A DNA stretch of 40,783 nucleotides. Source: Phycisphaerales bacterium (GTDB lineage: Bacteria; Planctomycetota; Phycisphaerae; Phycisphaerales; UBA1924). A program made the position numbers and the translations under genes. The notes beneath the pieces were generated by a model, which was given only the letters and a program-made list of their open reading frames with translations, had not been told where the DNA came from and searched no databases. This document shows, piece after piece, positions 33,644 through 40,696 of this stretch; within the stretch, counting starts at the first letter, position 1, and every line of letters begins with the position of its first letter. The stretch covers positions 1-40,783 of the forward strand of contig REET01000158.1 of the NCBI GenBank assembly GCA_007694925.1, read 5' to 3'.

Positions 33644-35002
33644 ATGAAGCAACAGCTGGCCGCGGGCCTGATCGTGCTGGGTTCGTGCTGCGGGACATGG
33701 GCTGATGGGGGGGCTCATGGGGGGGCCGACGCCGGGGTTGGCGCTGGCGAGGCCGCCGTCGATCCAGGGCCTGTTCGGGCGCTCGTGCTTTCCGCCGAGC
33801 GCACGGACGCGGACGGGTCGCTGTGGCAGAGGCTCGATGCGCTGAGGCCCGGTCGGTTCGAGTTCATCCACGCGACGCTCGGCGAGCGTGAGGGGCAGGC
33901 CGGGGGCGGAGGCGTCCTGCTCGACGGGCCGGACAGATTCACGGAGTTCGATGTCGTGATCGCGCACGGGCGGGCCTGGCTCGGGGCGCTCTCGCCCGAG
34001 TTACGGCATGGCTTGGTCGGGCGTGTGCGCAACGGCGGAGGCTTTGTGGGGATCGATGCGCCGGCCGGCGCCGTGTCGGGCGCGGGCTTCGAACACCTGA
34101 TCGGGGGCAGGCCCAGATCGGACGGAACTGTCGGCGATGTCGGCGTGCGGATCGCCGCGGCCGAGCACCCTGTCACGCGCGGGCTGCCCGGCGAGTGGAC
34201 GCTCAGTGGCGAACTGCACGGGCTGCGCGGGATCGATGAATCCGGCTCGCTGGTCCTCGCCAGAGGCTTGCCGATCATCGACGCCGACGACATCGCAAGG
34301 CACCCCGTCGCCTGGGAGAAGAACCTCGGGCGTGGGCGGGTCTTCTACACTGTGCTCGGGAGTGATGCTCGCACGCTCGAAGACGAACACTTCGTCGGCA
34401 TGATCTCAAACGCGATCGTCTGGGCATCCGATGCGCCACAGCCCGACGCCGACGGCGTGTACACGCTCTTCGACGGGATTTCGACCGACGGCTGGGCGAT
34501 GACCGGGCCTGGCGAGTTTGTCCACGAGAACCCCGGTGAAGACGGCGTGCTGCTGGCGACGGGCGGGATGGGCATGCTCTGGTACGAGCGCCGCCGGTTC
34601 CGCGATTTCGAGCTCACCCTCGAGTGGAAGAACGAGCAGGCGAGCGACAACTCCGGTGTCTTTGTCCGGTTCCACGAACCGCCGAACTCGCCATGGGACG
34701 CGGTGCGCAAGGGCCACGAGATCCAGATCTACGACATCGAGGAGGGCGAGCAGATGACCGGCGCGATCTACAACCACGCCCCGGCGACGAGACTCGCCTC
34801 GAACCCGCCCGGCGAGTGGAACACCTTCGTGATCTCGGTGGTCGGGCACGACTACACGGTCGTGCTCAACGGCGAGACCGTCTGCGAATGGACCTGCCCG
34901 CCCGAGCGTCACGGGCGTGAGGGCTACATCGGTCTGCAGAACCACAGCGGCCCGGTGCGCTTCCGCAACATCCGCGTGCGGGAGATCGGCTCGGATCGGT
35001 GA
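33644..35002 (+). CDS. ThuA-like and DUF1080 (3-keto-disaccharide hydrolase) fusion lipoprotein
   Basis: The 452-residue protein opens with MKQQLAAGLIVLGSC, a signal with a plausible lipobox (LGSC, Cys15). Residues about 45-265 look like a ThuA/glutamine-amidotransferase-like fold, with FDVVIAHGRAWLGALS, RNGGGFVGIDAPAGA and HPVAWEKNLGRGRVFYTVLG. Residues about 275-450 are a DUF1080 (PF06439) concanavalin-like domain: YTLFDGISTDGWAMTG, FELTLEWKN, NSGVFVRF and GYIGLQNHSGPVRFRNIRV. ThuA proteins act with a Gfo/Idh oxidoreductase on 3-keto-disaccharides, and DUF1080 proteins act on 3-keto-glycosides. The ATG at 33644 is preferred because GGAG lies just upstream; the ATG at 33632 is in frame. Confidence 0.85.
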   Translation: MKQQLAAGLIVLGSCCGTWADGGAHGGADAGVGAGEAAVDPGPVRALVLSAERTDADGSLWQRLDALRPGRFEFIHATLGEREGQAGGGGVLLDGPDRFTEFDVVIAHGRAWLGALSPELRHGLVGRVRNGGGFVGIDAPAGAVSGAGFEHLIGGRPRSDGTVGDVGVRIAAAEHPVTRGLPGEWTLSGELHGLRGIDESGSLVLARGLPIIDADDIARHPVAWEKNLGRGRVFYTVLGSDARTLEDEHFVGMISNAIVWASDAPQPDADGVYTLFDGISTDGWAMTGPGEFVHENPGEDGVLLATGGMGMLWYERRRFRDFELTLEWKNEQASDNSGVFVRFHEPPNSPWDAVRKGHEIQIYDIEEGEQMTGAIYNHAPATRLASNPPGEWNTFVISVVGHDYTVVLNGETVCEWTCPPERHGREGYIGLQNHSGPVRFRNIRVREIGSDR

Positions 35003-35009
35003 GTGTGCT

Positions 35010-35930
35010 TCAGCGCAGCACGCTGTCCATCCGCCGCTTGATCTCCTGCAGGCGGTCCTCGCCCCCGCCCCGCACCTCTGCGGTCGCCCAGCCCGAGTAG
35101 CCGATCTCGGCGAGCGCTTTCATAACGCCGGGCCAGTCCGAATCGCCCTCGCCGATCTCGACTGCGAACCCGCGCCAGAGCCCTTCCTCGTCGCGCTTCT
35201 TGCGGCTGAAGTCCTTGATGTCGAGTTTCAGGATGCGGTCGCCGAGCGTTCGGATCCAGTGCGTCGGCCAGCCGTAGTTGACGATGTTGCCGATGTCGAA
35301 GTACCAGCCGACGGCGTCGCTCTCGAACTCGTCGACATACCGGGCCGCTTCGAGGGGGCTGAGCAGGAAGTGGTTCCAGACATTCTCGATCGCCATGCGG
35401 ACGCCCAGTTGCTCGGCGAGCGGGATGAGGCGCCGGATCGCGCCCTGCGATCGCTCGTACGCGTCGGCGTAGGAGACCTCGGCGTTGACGACTGCGGGCA
35501 CGACGAGCACCGTGTTTCCCCCGTAGGCGACGCAGTCGTGCAGCGCCCTCTCGACGCCCGCGATCGCCTGCCTGCGGACATTCCCATCGGGATGGGAGAG
35601 CGGGAGTCTCCAGTGCGTCGAGCAGACGGTGCCGTGGATCTTCAGCCCGGTCTCGTCGCGGGCGTCGATGACTTCTTGCTGGTCGAGTTCGTTGGGGCTT
35701 GCGATCTCGACGCCGTCGTAGCCGAGGCGCTTGAGCAGTCGGAACTTGTCGAGCACCGAGCCGTCGTAGGCGACCATCTCGTACTTGACGGCGTGCCGGA
35801 GGGCGACGGGGCGTGCGTTCGGTTCTGCGCCGGCGGCGAGCAGACCGGGCAGCGCCGCGCCGGCCGCGGCTGCGAGTGTCATCGCGTGGAAGGTCCGCCT
35901 GTCGATCGGCTTCGGTGCGTCGCGGTCCAT
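35010..35930 (-). CDS. Tat-exported sugar phosphate isomerase/epimerase-like TIM-barrel protein
   Basis: The 306-residue protein has a twin-arginine-type signal (DRRTFHAM then an Ala/Gly/Leu-rich stretch to about 35) and an AP_endonuc_2/xylose-isomerase-like TIM barrel. Visible markers are LKRLGYDGVEIASP, VRMAIENVWNH (metal-binding Glu), VGWYFDIGNI (Asp), ILKLDIKDF and a terminal GWATAEVRG (Glu). Such proteins catalyse epimerisation, isomerisation or elimination on sugars and keto-sugars using a divalent metal. It is third in a minus-strand operon after the SUMF1-fold and Gfo/Idh genes, 38 bases behind the latter, with GGAG ahead of the ATG. Export puts its substrate outside the cytoplasm. 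Confidence 0.88.
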   Translation of the reverse strand: MDRDAPKPIDRRTFHAMTLAAAAGAALPGLLAAGAEPNARPVALRHAVKYEMVAYDGSVLDKFRLLKRLGYDGVEIASPNELDQQEVIDARDETGLKIHGTVCSTHWRLPLSHPDGNVRRQAIAGVERALHDCVAYGGNTVLVVPAVVNAEVSYADAYERSQGAIRRLIPLAEQLGVRMAIENVWNHFLLSPLEAARYVDEFESDAVGWYFDIGNIVNYGWPTHWIRTLGDRILKLDIKDFSRKKRDEEGLWRGFAVEIGEGDSDWPGVMKALAEIGYSGWATAEVRGGGEDRLQEIKRRMDSVLR

Positions 35931-35968
35931 GTTCGGCGCTCCTTCTTGGGCGTGGCGATGGGGGCGAT

Positions 35969-37270
35969 TCAGCGGAAGGGCGTGACGCCGGGAACCGGGA
36001 CGGGGGCCGTCTCGATGTCGCCGAACTCGTAGCGATCGGGCGTCAGGTCTTCCTTGGAGTTCATCGCCTGCTCCCAGGTGAGGGTCTGGCCGGTGTACGC
36101 GGCCATGCGCCCGGCGATGGACATCATGGTGCTGAGGGTCATCAGCTCGCCGTCGTCGATCGGCTTGCCGCTGCGGATCGAAGCGAAGAGCTCGTCGTGC
36201 TCGACCTGGTACATGTTGGGTCGGTCGCCCTTGTACTCCCAGGGCGTTTCGCCATCGATGCGGTGCGTCGGCGCCCAGCCGTTAACGAAGCATGTGCCCT
36301 TGGCGCCGATGATGTAGTCGGTGTTGTCGAAGGGGGTGTTGGCGACCTGGCGGCAGGTGTGGAAGCAGCGCTCGCCGGTCTCGTACTCGTAGATCACCGA
36401 GAAGTTGTCGTAGACATTGCCGAACCGCTCGGGCGGGCGGGCCTGGCGTCCGCCCAGCGCCGTGACTCGGGCCGGGACCTTGCCCCGCATCGCCCAGTTG
36501 ATCTTGTCGACACTGTGGCACGCCTGCTCGACGATGTGGTCGCCGCTGGCCCAGTTGTAATGCCACCAGTTGCGGATCTGCCACTCCATCTCCGACCACT
36601 CGGCCTTGCGCTCGGGCGGCCTGATCGGCGCGGCGTGATAAGTGGTGTGCACGGCGCGGACATCGCCGATCGCGCCCTCGTGGATCTTGGCGAAGGTCGC
36701 ACGCTCGGGGCTGCTGTACCGCCAGCAGAAGCCGGAGACGAGCGAGAGCTTCTTCTGCCGCGCAACCTCGGCGGATTCGATCACCGAGCGGACGCCCGGC
36801 GCGTCGACCGCCATCGGCTTCTCGCAGAAGATGTGCTTGCCGGCCGCGACCGCCGCCGCCAGGTGCGCCGGGCGGAAGTGCGACGGCGCGCACAGCAGCA
36901 CGACATCGACGCCGCTGTCGATCACGCGCTGGTGGTTGTCAAAGCCCGTGAACCTGCGGTCGTCGCCGACCTCGACGCGGTCGCCGAAATGTTCCTTCAG
37001 ACGCGAGAGGCTGCTGTCGAGCCGGTCGGCGAAGAGGTCGCCCATCGCGGTGATGACGACGCCGGGGTCGGCTCGGATCGCCTGCACCGCTGCGCCCGTT
37101 CCGCGCCCGCCGCAACCGATCAGCCCGACGCGGATGCGGTCGGCCCCGCCCGCTGCGCCCCACGCGGGGAAGGCGGCGGTCGCTGCGCCGGCGGCGGCGA
37201 CCTTGAGGAACTCACGCCGCCCGAGGCCGAGCCCCGACCGACGCACGGCATCTTTCTCGCTGTAGCTCAT
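35969..37270 (-). CDS. Tat-exported Gfo/Idh/MocA-family oxidoreductase
   Basis: The 433-residue protein begins with a clear twin-arginine signal, RREFLKVAAAGAATAAF (about 18-34), followed by the Rossmann start IRVGLIGCGGRGTG. The family's catalytic EKP is in HIFCEKPMAV near residue 150. HIVEQACHSVDKINW carries the His/Asp pair typical of the planctomycete and Bacteroides branch. Family members oxidise or reduce sugars and glycosides, often at C3, with NAD(P) bound before Tat export. Its ATG overlaps the stop of the SUMF1-fold gene (ATGA) and the TIM-barrel gene follows. Context suggests the oxidation step of a 3-keto-glycoside pathway; this is inference. Confidence 0.92.
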   Translation of the reverse strand: MSYSEKDAVRRSGLGLGRREFLKVAAAGAATAAFPAWGAAGGADRIRVGLIGCGGRGTGAAVQAIRADPGVVITAMGDLFADRLDSSLSRLKEHFGDRVEVGDDRRFTGFDNHQRVIDSGVDVVLLCAPSHFRPAHLAAAVAAGKHIFCEKPMAVDAPGVRSVIESAEVARQKKLSLVSGFCWRYSSPERATFAKIHEGAIGDVRAVHTTYHAAPIRPPERKAEWSEMEWQIRNWWHYNWASGDHIVEQACHSVDKINWAMRGKVPARVTALGGRQARPPERFGNVYDNFSVIYEYETGERCFHTCRQVANTPFDNTDYIIGAKGTCFVNGWAPTHRIDGETPWEYKGDRPNMYQVEHDELFASIRSGKPIDDGELMTLSTMMSIAGRMAAYTGQTLTWEQAMNSKEDLTPDRYEFGDIETAPVPVPGVTPFR

Positions 37271-38082
37271 GGTCTTTTCTTGTCCTGGCTTGCTGGCCGA
37301 GGGGTTGTGTCGCCGCCGGGTGATTTGGGGTTTTGTTCAAGCACGACGCGGAAGCCGACGAATCCCGCGTCGGCGAGCCACCATTCGCTGGGCGGAAACT
37401 GCGGGTCGCTGGCGTTCCAGTCCGGGCTGGGGCGCTGCTTGGCTTTGCAGCCGAGCTCGCTTGCGGGCGTGAGGTACGACCCGCCGAGAACGACGGGCTT
37501 GCCGTCCGGATCCGTCGCCCACTCCGCGGCGTTGCCCAGAAGATCGTAAAGCCCGTTGGCGTCGGCCTGTGTCGCGCCGACGGGCTGGGTCTTGGCGTTG
37601 CTGTTCCCGCGATGCCACGCGTGGTCGTCGAGATTGCGCTCGTCGATGCCTGAGGCGGCGCACGCGGCGAGCCACTCCTCGGCGGTCGGCAGGCGGTAGC
37701 GTTTGCCGGTGCGGGCGGAGAGCCACGCGCAGAACGCCTCGGCGTTCTTGTGGGTCATCGAGATCGCCGGAAAACCCGCGCGACCGAAGCCCCTGTCCAT
37801 CGCGATGTAAGGACGCGAGGGCATGGTCAGCGCGTCCGCGTCGTCCGCTTCCGCGTCGGCCTCGTCGAGCCCGTACACAAAGGCATCGAACCAGTCCCAG
37901 GTGACCTCGGTCGCGCCGATCCAGATCGTCTGCTTCTGCCCGGCTTCCGACCCCGGGACTTGCACCGGGACGAGACGCATCTCCAGCGTCGTGCCATCCA
38001 GCCGTTGCACGAACGGCTCGGGCGAGGCGGCCGCCGCGCTGACGGCCAGCGCCGAGCACGCGATCGAGAGCGTGAACAACAC
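37267..38082 (-). CDS. SUMF1/FGE-sulfatase-fold protein, probably not a formylglycine generator
   Basis: The 271-residue protein has a signal peptide (LFTLSIACSALAVSAAAAS) and the formylglycine-generating-enzyme fold: IWIGATEVTWDWFDAF, PAISMTHKNAEAFCAWL, RYRLPTAEEWLAAC, GLYDLLGNAAEWATD, GGSYL and GFVGFRVV. In true FGE the GGSY motif runs straight into the first active-site Cys; here it reads GGSYLT, with a lone Cys further on (ELGCK). No sulfatase gene is in the window. A structural or binding role, as in many SUMF1 paralogues, is more likely. GTG at 38082 has GGAG 8 bases upstream and begins the signal peptide; the ATG at 38118 would overlap the divergent apbE start. It is coupled to the Gfo/Idh gene by a 4-base overlap. 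Confidence 0.78.
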   Translation of the reverse strand: MLFTLSIACSALAVSAAAASPEPFVQRLDGTTLEMRLVPVQVPGSEAGQKQTIWIGATEVTWDWFDAFVYGLDEADAEADDADALTMPSRPYIAMDRGFGRAGFPAISMTHKNAEAFCAWLSARTGKRYRLPTAEEWLAACAASGIDERNLDDHAWHRGNSNAKTQPVGATQADANGLYDLLGNAAEWATDPDGKPVVLGGSYLTPASELGCKAKQRPSPDWNASDPQFPPSEWWLADAGFVGFRVVLEQNPKSPGGDTTPRPASQDKKRP

Positions 38083-38104
38083 GGATGCAACTCCTCGGTG
38101 CAGG

Positions 38105-38110
38105 TAGCAT
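38105..38110 (+). promoter_or_regulatory. Candidate -10 element (TAGCAT) of apbE
   Basis: TAGCAT ends exactly 6 bases before the ATG at 38117. It overlaps a perfect 14-base palindrome, GCATGGGCCCATGC (38107-38120), that also covers the start codon. The spacer to the divergent SUMF1-fold gene is 34 bases. Confidence 0.45.
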
Positions 38111-38116
38111 GGGCCC

Positions 38117-39127
38117 ATGCACGCACCCGGGCCCGCTTTCACCATAACAGATCGGCTCCGGATCCGCGCCATCGCATGGTTGCTATTGGCGGTGTTTTCC
38201 TTGGCTGCAATCGCGTGCGCCGCCGGGCCGGATCAGGACCCCGAAGTCGGGTTGGAGCGGTTCGAGTTCCGCTCGATCATCATGGCGGCCGAGGCCTCGG
38301 TGGTGCTGTACGCACGGGACGAGGAGGCAGCGCGAGCACACGCCGCCGCCGCCTTCGACCGCATGAACCGGCTCGACGCCGTGATGAGCGACTACCGAGT
38401 GGACAGCGAACTCATGCGCCTCGCCGAGCTCCCCCACGCCAGGGCGAACGAGATCAGCGACGAACTCTTCCGCGTGCTCCTCGCCTCGATCGAAATCGCC
38501 GAGGCCTCCGCCGGCGCCTTCGACCCGACCATCGGCCCGCACACCTTGCTCTGGCGCGAGGCCCGAAGGCGGGGCGAGCCGCCCGCCGACGAGCGCCTCA
38601 ACGAAGCGGCGAAGGCGGTCGGATGGGGGGCCGTACGCCTCGACGCCCGCAGTCGCGAAGTCACCCTCGCAAAGCCGGGCATGCGGCTCGACCTCGGCGG
38701 CATCGGCAAGGGCTTCGCCGTCGACGAGGCGTTGGCCGAACTCACCGCCCGCGGCGTCGAGCGGGCGATGGTCCGCCTCGGGGGCGACATCGCCGTCGGC
38801 CGCGCCCCGCCCGGACGCCCCGGCTGGCGGATCGCACTTCCCGGCGACAACGCCGAACACCTCGACCTGCACCACGCCGGCGTCTCAACATCCGGCGACG
38901 CCCACCAGCACCTTGATGCCGGCGGCAAGCGCTACTCGCACATCATCGACCCGGAGACCGGCCGCGGACTCATCTTGAGCGACACCGTCACCATCGTCGC
39001 CCCCAACGCCACCACCGCCGACGCCCTCGCCACCGCGATCAGCGTCATCCTCGCCCGAGGCAAAGACCGCGCCGATCTCGCCACCCGCTTCCCCGGGGTG
39101 ACCGTCTACCTCACCCGGACCCGTTGA
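38117..39127 (+). CDS. apbE: FAD:protein FMN transferase (ApbE), lipoprotein
   Basis: ApbE attaches FMN covalently to Thr or Ser of flavoproteins such as the NqrB, NqrC and RnfG subunits, on the outer face of the membrane. The 336-residue protein has a signal ending in LAAIAC (lipidated Cys34). Conserved motifs follow: RLDAVMSDYRVDSEL, GAFDPTIGPHTLLW, RLDLGGIGKGFAVDEAL, ERAMVRLGGDIAVGR and KRYSHIIDPETGRGL, with the Mg2+-binding Asp and Thr in DTVTIVAPNATTADALATAI. Length and layout match the family. No nqr or rnf operon is in the window, so the flavinylated targets are elsewhere. Confidence 0.95.
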   Translation: MHAPGPAFTITDRLRIRAIAWLLLAVFSLAAIACAAGPDQDPEVGLERFEFRSIIMAAEASVVLYARDEEAARAHAAAAFDRMNRLDAVMSDYRVDSELMRLAELPHARANEISDELFRVLLASIEIAEASAGAFDPTIGPHTLLWREARRRGEPPADERLNEAAKAVGWGAVRLDARSREVTLAKPGMRLDLGGIGKGFAVDEALAELTARGVERAMVRLGGDIAVGRAPPGRPGWRIALPGDNAEHLDLHHAGVSTSGDAHQHLDAGGKRYSHIIDPETGRGLILSDTVTIVAPNATTADALATAISVILARGKDRADLATRFPGVTVYLTRTR

Positions 39128-39131
39128 CAGC

Positions 39132-39176
39132 AAAAAAGAAAAAAGGCTCCGGCACGGTCTGGCACTCTCCAGCGCC
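39132..39176 (-). terminator. Probable terminator of tRNA-Glu
   Basis: On the minus strand an imperfect GC-rich hairpin (39176-39145, closing GGC/GCC pairs) runs into TTTTTTCTTTTTT (39144-39132), the longest T-run in the window. It lies 20 bases past the tRNA 3' end. Its long U-tract suggests an efficient terminator despite stem mismatches. Confidence 0.6.
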
Positions 39177-39195
39177 ACCCTGCACGAAACCAAAG

Positions 39196-39270
39196 TGACC
39201 CCAACGGGATTCGAACCCGTGTCTCCACCTTGAAAGGGTGGCGTCCTGGACCAGGCTAGACGATGGGGCC
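39196..39270 (-). tRNA. tRNA-Glu (anticodon TTC)
   Basis: Read on the minus strand, the 75-base sequence folds as a tRNA. The acceptor stem is GGCCCCA/TGGGGTC, and the D-arm is TCGTCTAG with GGTCCAGGAC. The anticodon stem CCACC/GGTGG holds loop CTTTCAA, giving anticodon TTC. The T-arm is ACGGGTTCGAATCCCGT. The GGCCCCATCGTCTAG start is typical of bacterial tRNA-Glu. The discriminator base is A and CCA is not encoded. It stands alone between apbE and a small hypothetical gene. tRNA-Glu also feeds haem synthesis through glutamyl-tRNA. Confidence 0.95.
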
Positions 39271-39319
39271 GGGACTCTGCCGGGCCCGATAGCCGCCCGG
39301 CCTGCTCGCTTGTGGGCCC

Positions 39320-39325
39320 ATCATA
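39320..39325 (-). promoter_or_regulatory. Candidate -10 element (TATGAT) of tRNA-Glu
   Basis: On the minus strand TATGAT matches the -10 consensus at 5 of 6 positions and lies about 50 bases upstream of the mature tRNA 5' end, leaving a short leader for RNase P removal. No -35 match is clear. Confidence 0.4.
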
Positions 39326-39444
39326 GACCCCTCCATCCCCCGCATCCCTCGCCCCGTCCCCGCAGACCTCCCCTGCGCCCGCCCCCGGCTCCGGGTGCGC
39401 CCTTCGCGCTTGTTTCGACCTCCCGCACAACCGATATCCAGCAC

Positions 39445-39879
39445 ATGGAACGCGAAGGCAAGCACGACAACCCCATCACACGCCGCTCGGGGTACATCCT
39501 CGGCCTCGGGCTCATGGTCGCCTCGATCTCGACCGTCGCGATCCTCTCGGATCCGCGCGACTCGGCCGCACGAGACCAAGTCCCCGTCCATGACTCCATG
39601 GCCCCCGAGCTCAGCAATGAGCAGGGCGCCTACCTCGGCGAGCTCCGCGGGCGCACGCAGCGCCTCCGCATCCGCCTCACCCCCGACGGCCCGCGCTACA
39701 CCGTCCTCGACGCCCAGGGCTTCATCCTCGACACCAACCTCGACCGCGAGTCGCTCCACCGCCTCTACCCCGACCTCGACCCCGCCTCGATCGACGCCGG
39801 CTCGGAGCGCACCGGCCGCACGCCCGAGCTGAAGGAATCCCGCCAGCTCATGATCGCAGACGACCCCGGCGGGTGGTGA
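39445..39879 (+). CDS. Small membrane-anchored protein of unknown function
   Basis: This 144-residue protein has one N-terminal hydrophobic segment (about 16-35, GYILGLGLMVASISTVAIL), an unordered linker, and a soluble beta-rich part with YLGELRGRTQRLRIRLTPDG, YTVLDAQGFILDTNLDRESL and LYPDLDPASIDAG. I recognise no family. The ATG at 39445 is used because earlier in-frame starts would run back into the tRNA gene. Codon use matches neighbours. It is followed after 76 bases by nadD in the same direction. Confidence 0.65.
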   Translation: MEREGKHDNPITRRSGYILGLGLMVASISTVAILSDPRDSAARDQVPVHDSMAPELSNEQGAYLGELRGRTQRLRIRLTPDGPRYTVLDAQGFILDTNLDRESLHRLYPDLDPASIDAGSERTGRTPELKESRQLMIADDPGGW

Positions 39880-39943
39880 ATCCTCGGCCGCAGGCCCCTG
39901 TGCACAACCCTCGGGCCCGAGCGCACGCCCATCGGCGCGCCCA

Positions 39944-39949
39944 TAGCAT
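39944..39949 (+). promoter_or_regulatory. Candidate -10 element (TAGCAT) of nadD
   Basis: TAGCAT ends exactly 6 bases before the ATG at 39956, the same arrangement as apbE. No ribosome-binding site is visible, which suggests a leaderless message. Confidence 0.45.
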
Positions 39950-39955
39950 CGGCCG

Positions 39956-40660
39956 ATGCATGCCGCGCCGCCCGTCACACCGCTCACGCTCCCGCTCGAC
40001 GCGGACGACCTGATCCTCTACGGCGGCACCTTCGACCCGCCGACCCGCGCCCACATCGATCTGCCCGCCCTCGCTCGCGACGCCGTCCTGCCCGGCGCCG
40101 TGCTCGTCTACATCCCCGCCGCCCGCTCGCCCCACAAGCCCGGCGGCCCCGACGCCCCCGACGACGCCCGCGTCGAGATGCTCAAAGCCGCCATCGACGC
40201 GCGCACCCGCACCCTCATCTGGACCGACGAGATCGACCGCGCAAAGGCCTCCGGCGAGCCGAGCTACATGGTCGACACCCTCCGCCGCGCCCGCCAATCC
40301 CTCGGCGGCAAGCCCCGCATGCGCCTGCTGATCGGCGCCGACCAGGCCCTCGCCTTCCACCGCTGGAAAGACCACGCCGAGATCGCCCAGCTCGCAGAGC
40401 CGCTGGTCATGCTCAGAACGCCCAGCGAATCCGCCGAAGCCCTGCTGGATCAGCTCGCCGAAACCGGCGCGTGGAGCGACGCCGAGCTCGAACGCTGGCG
40501 CGCCCGCATCGCCCCCGTCCCCACCATGGGCGTCAGCGCCACCGACGCCAGAGAGATCCTCAAAAGCCGCGGCACAGACTCGGGCGCACTCGAAGCACTC
40601 CTCCCCGCCCCCGTGCTCGACATCATCCGCCGCCGAGGCCTCTACGGCATCAACTCCTAA
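39956..40660 (+). CDS. nadD: Nicotinate-nucleotide adenylyltransferase (NadD)
   Basis: NadD joins nicotinate mononucleotide and ATP to give deamido-NAD in NAD synthesis. The 234-residue protein has the nucleotidyltransferase start YGGTFDPPTRAH at about 22-33, equivalent to the GxFDPxHxGH motif. The substrate loop region follows (VYIPAARSPHKPGGPDAPDDARVEML), then MRLLIGADQALAFHRWKD and a C-terminal VSATDAREIL in place of the usual ISSTxxR. It has an N-terminal extension of about 20 residues. No rsfS gene follows within the window, although the pair is often adjacent in other bacteria. Confidence 0.9.
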   Translation: MHAAPPVTPLTLPLDADDLILYGGTFDPPTRAHIDLPALARDAVLPGAVLVYIPAARSPHKPGGPDAPDDARVEMLKAAIDARTRTLIWTDEIDRAKASGEPSYMVDTLRRARQSLGGKPRMRLLIGADQALAFHRWKDHAEIAQLAEPLVMLRTPSESAEALLDQLAETGAWSDAELERWRARIAPVPTMGVSATDAREILKSRGTDSGALEALLPAPVLDIIRRRGLYGINS

Positions 40661-40677
40661 ACACGGATCTCGGGCAG

Positions 40678-40696
40678 CCCGGCTCGCCGAGCCGGG
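40678..40696 (+). terminator. Hairpin after nadD, probable terminator
   Basis: CCCGGCTC pairs perfectly with GAGCCGGG around a 3-base loop, 17 bases past the nadD stop. Only TT follows, so it may slow polymerase or protect the 3' end without being a full intrinsic terminator. I see no gene between here and the window edge. Confidence 0.45.

Noticed and set aside
39238-39444. A longer version of the small membrane-anchored protein beginning at 39238
   Set aside because: It would translate across the tRNA-Glu gene; the hydrophobic segment and sensible codon use begin after the ATG at 39445.
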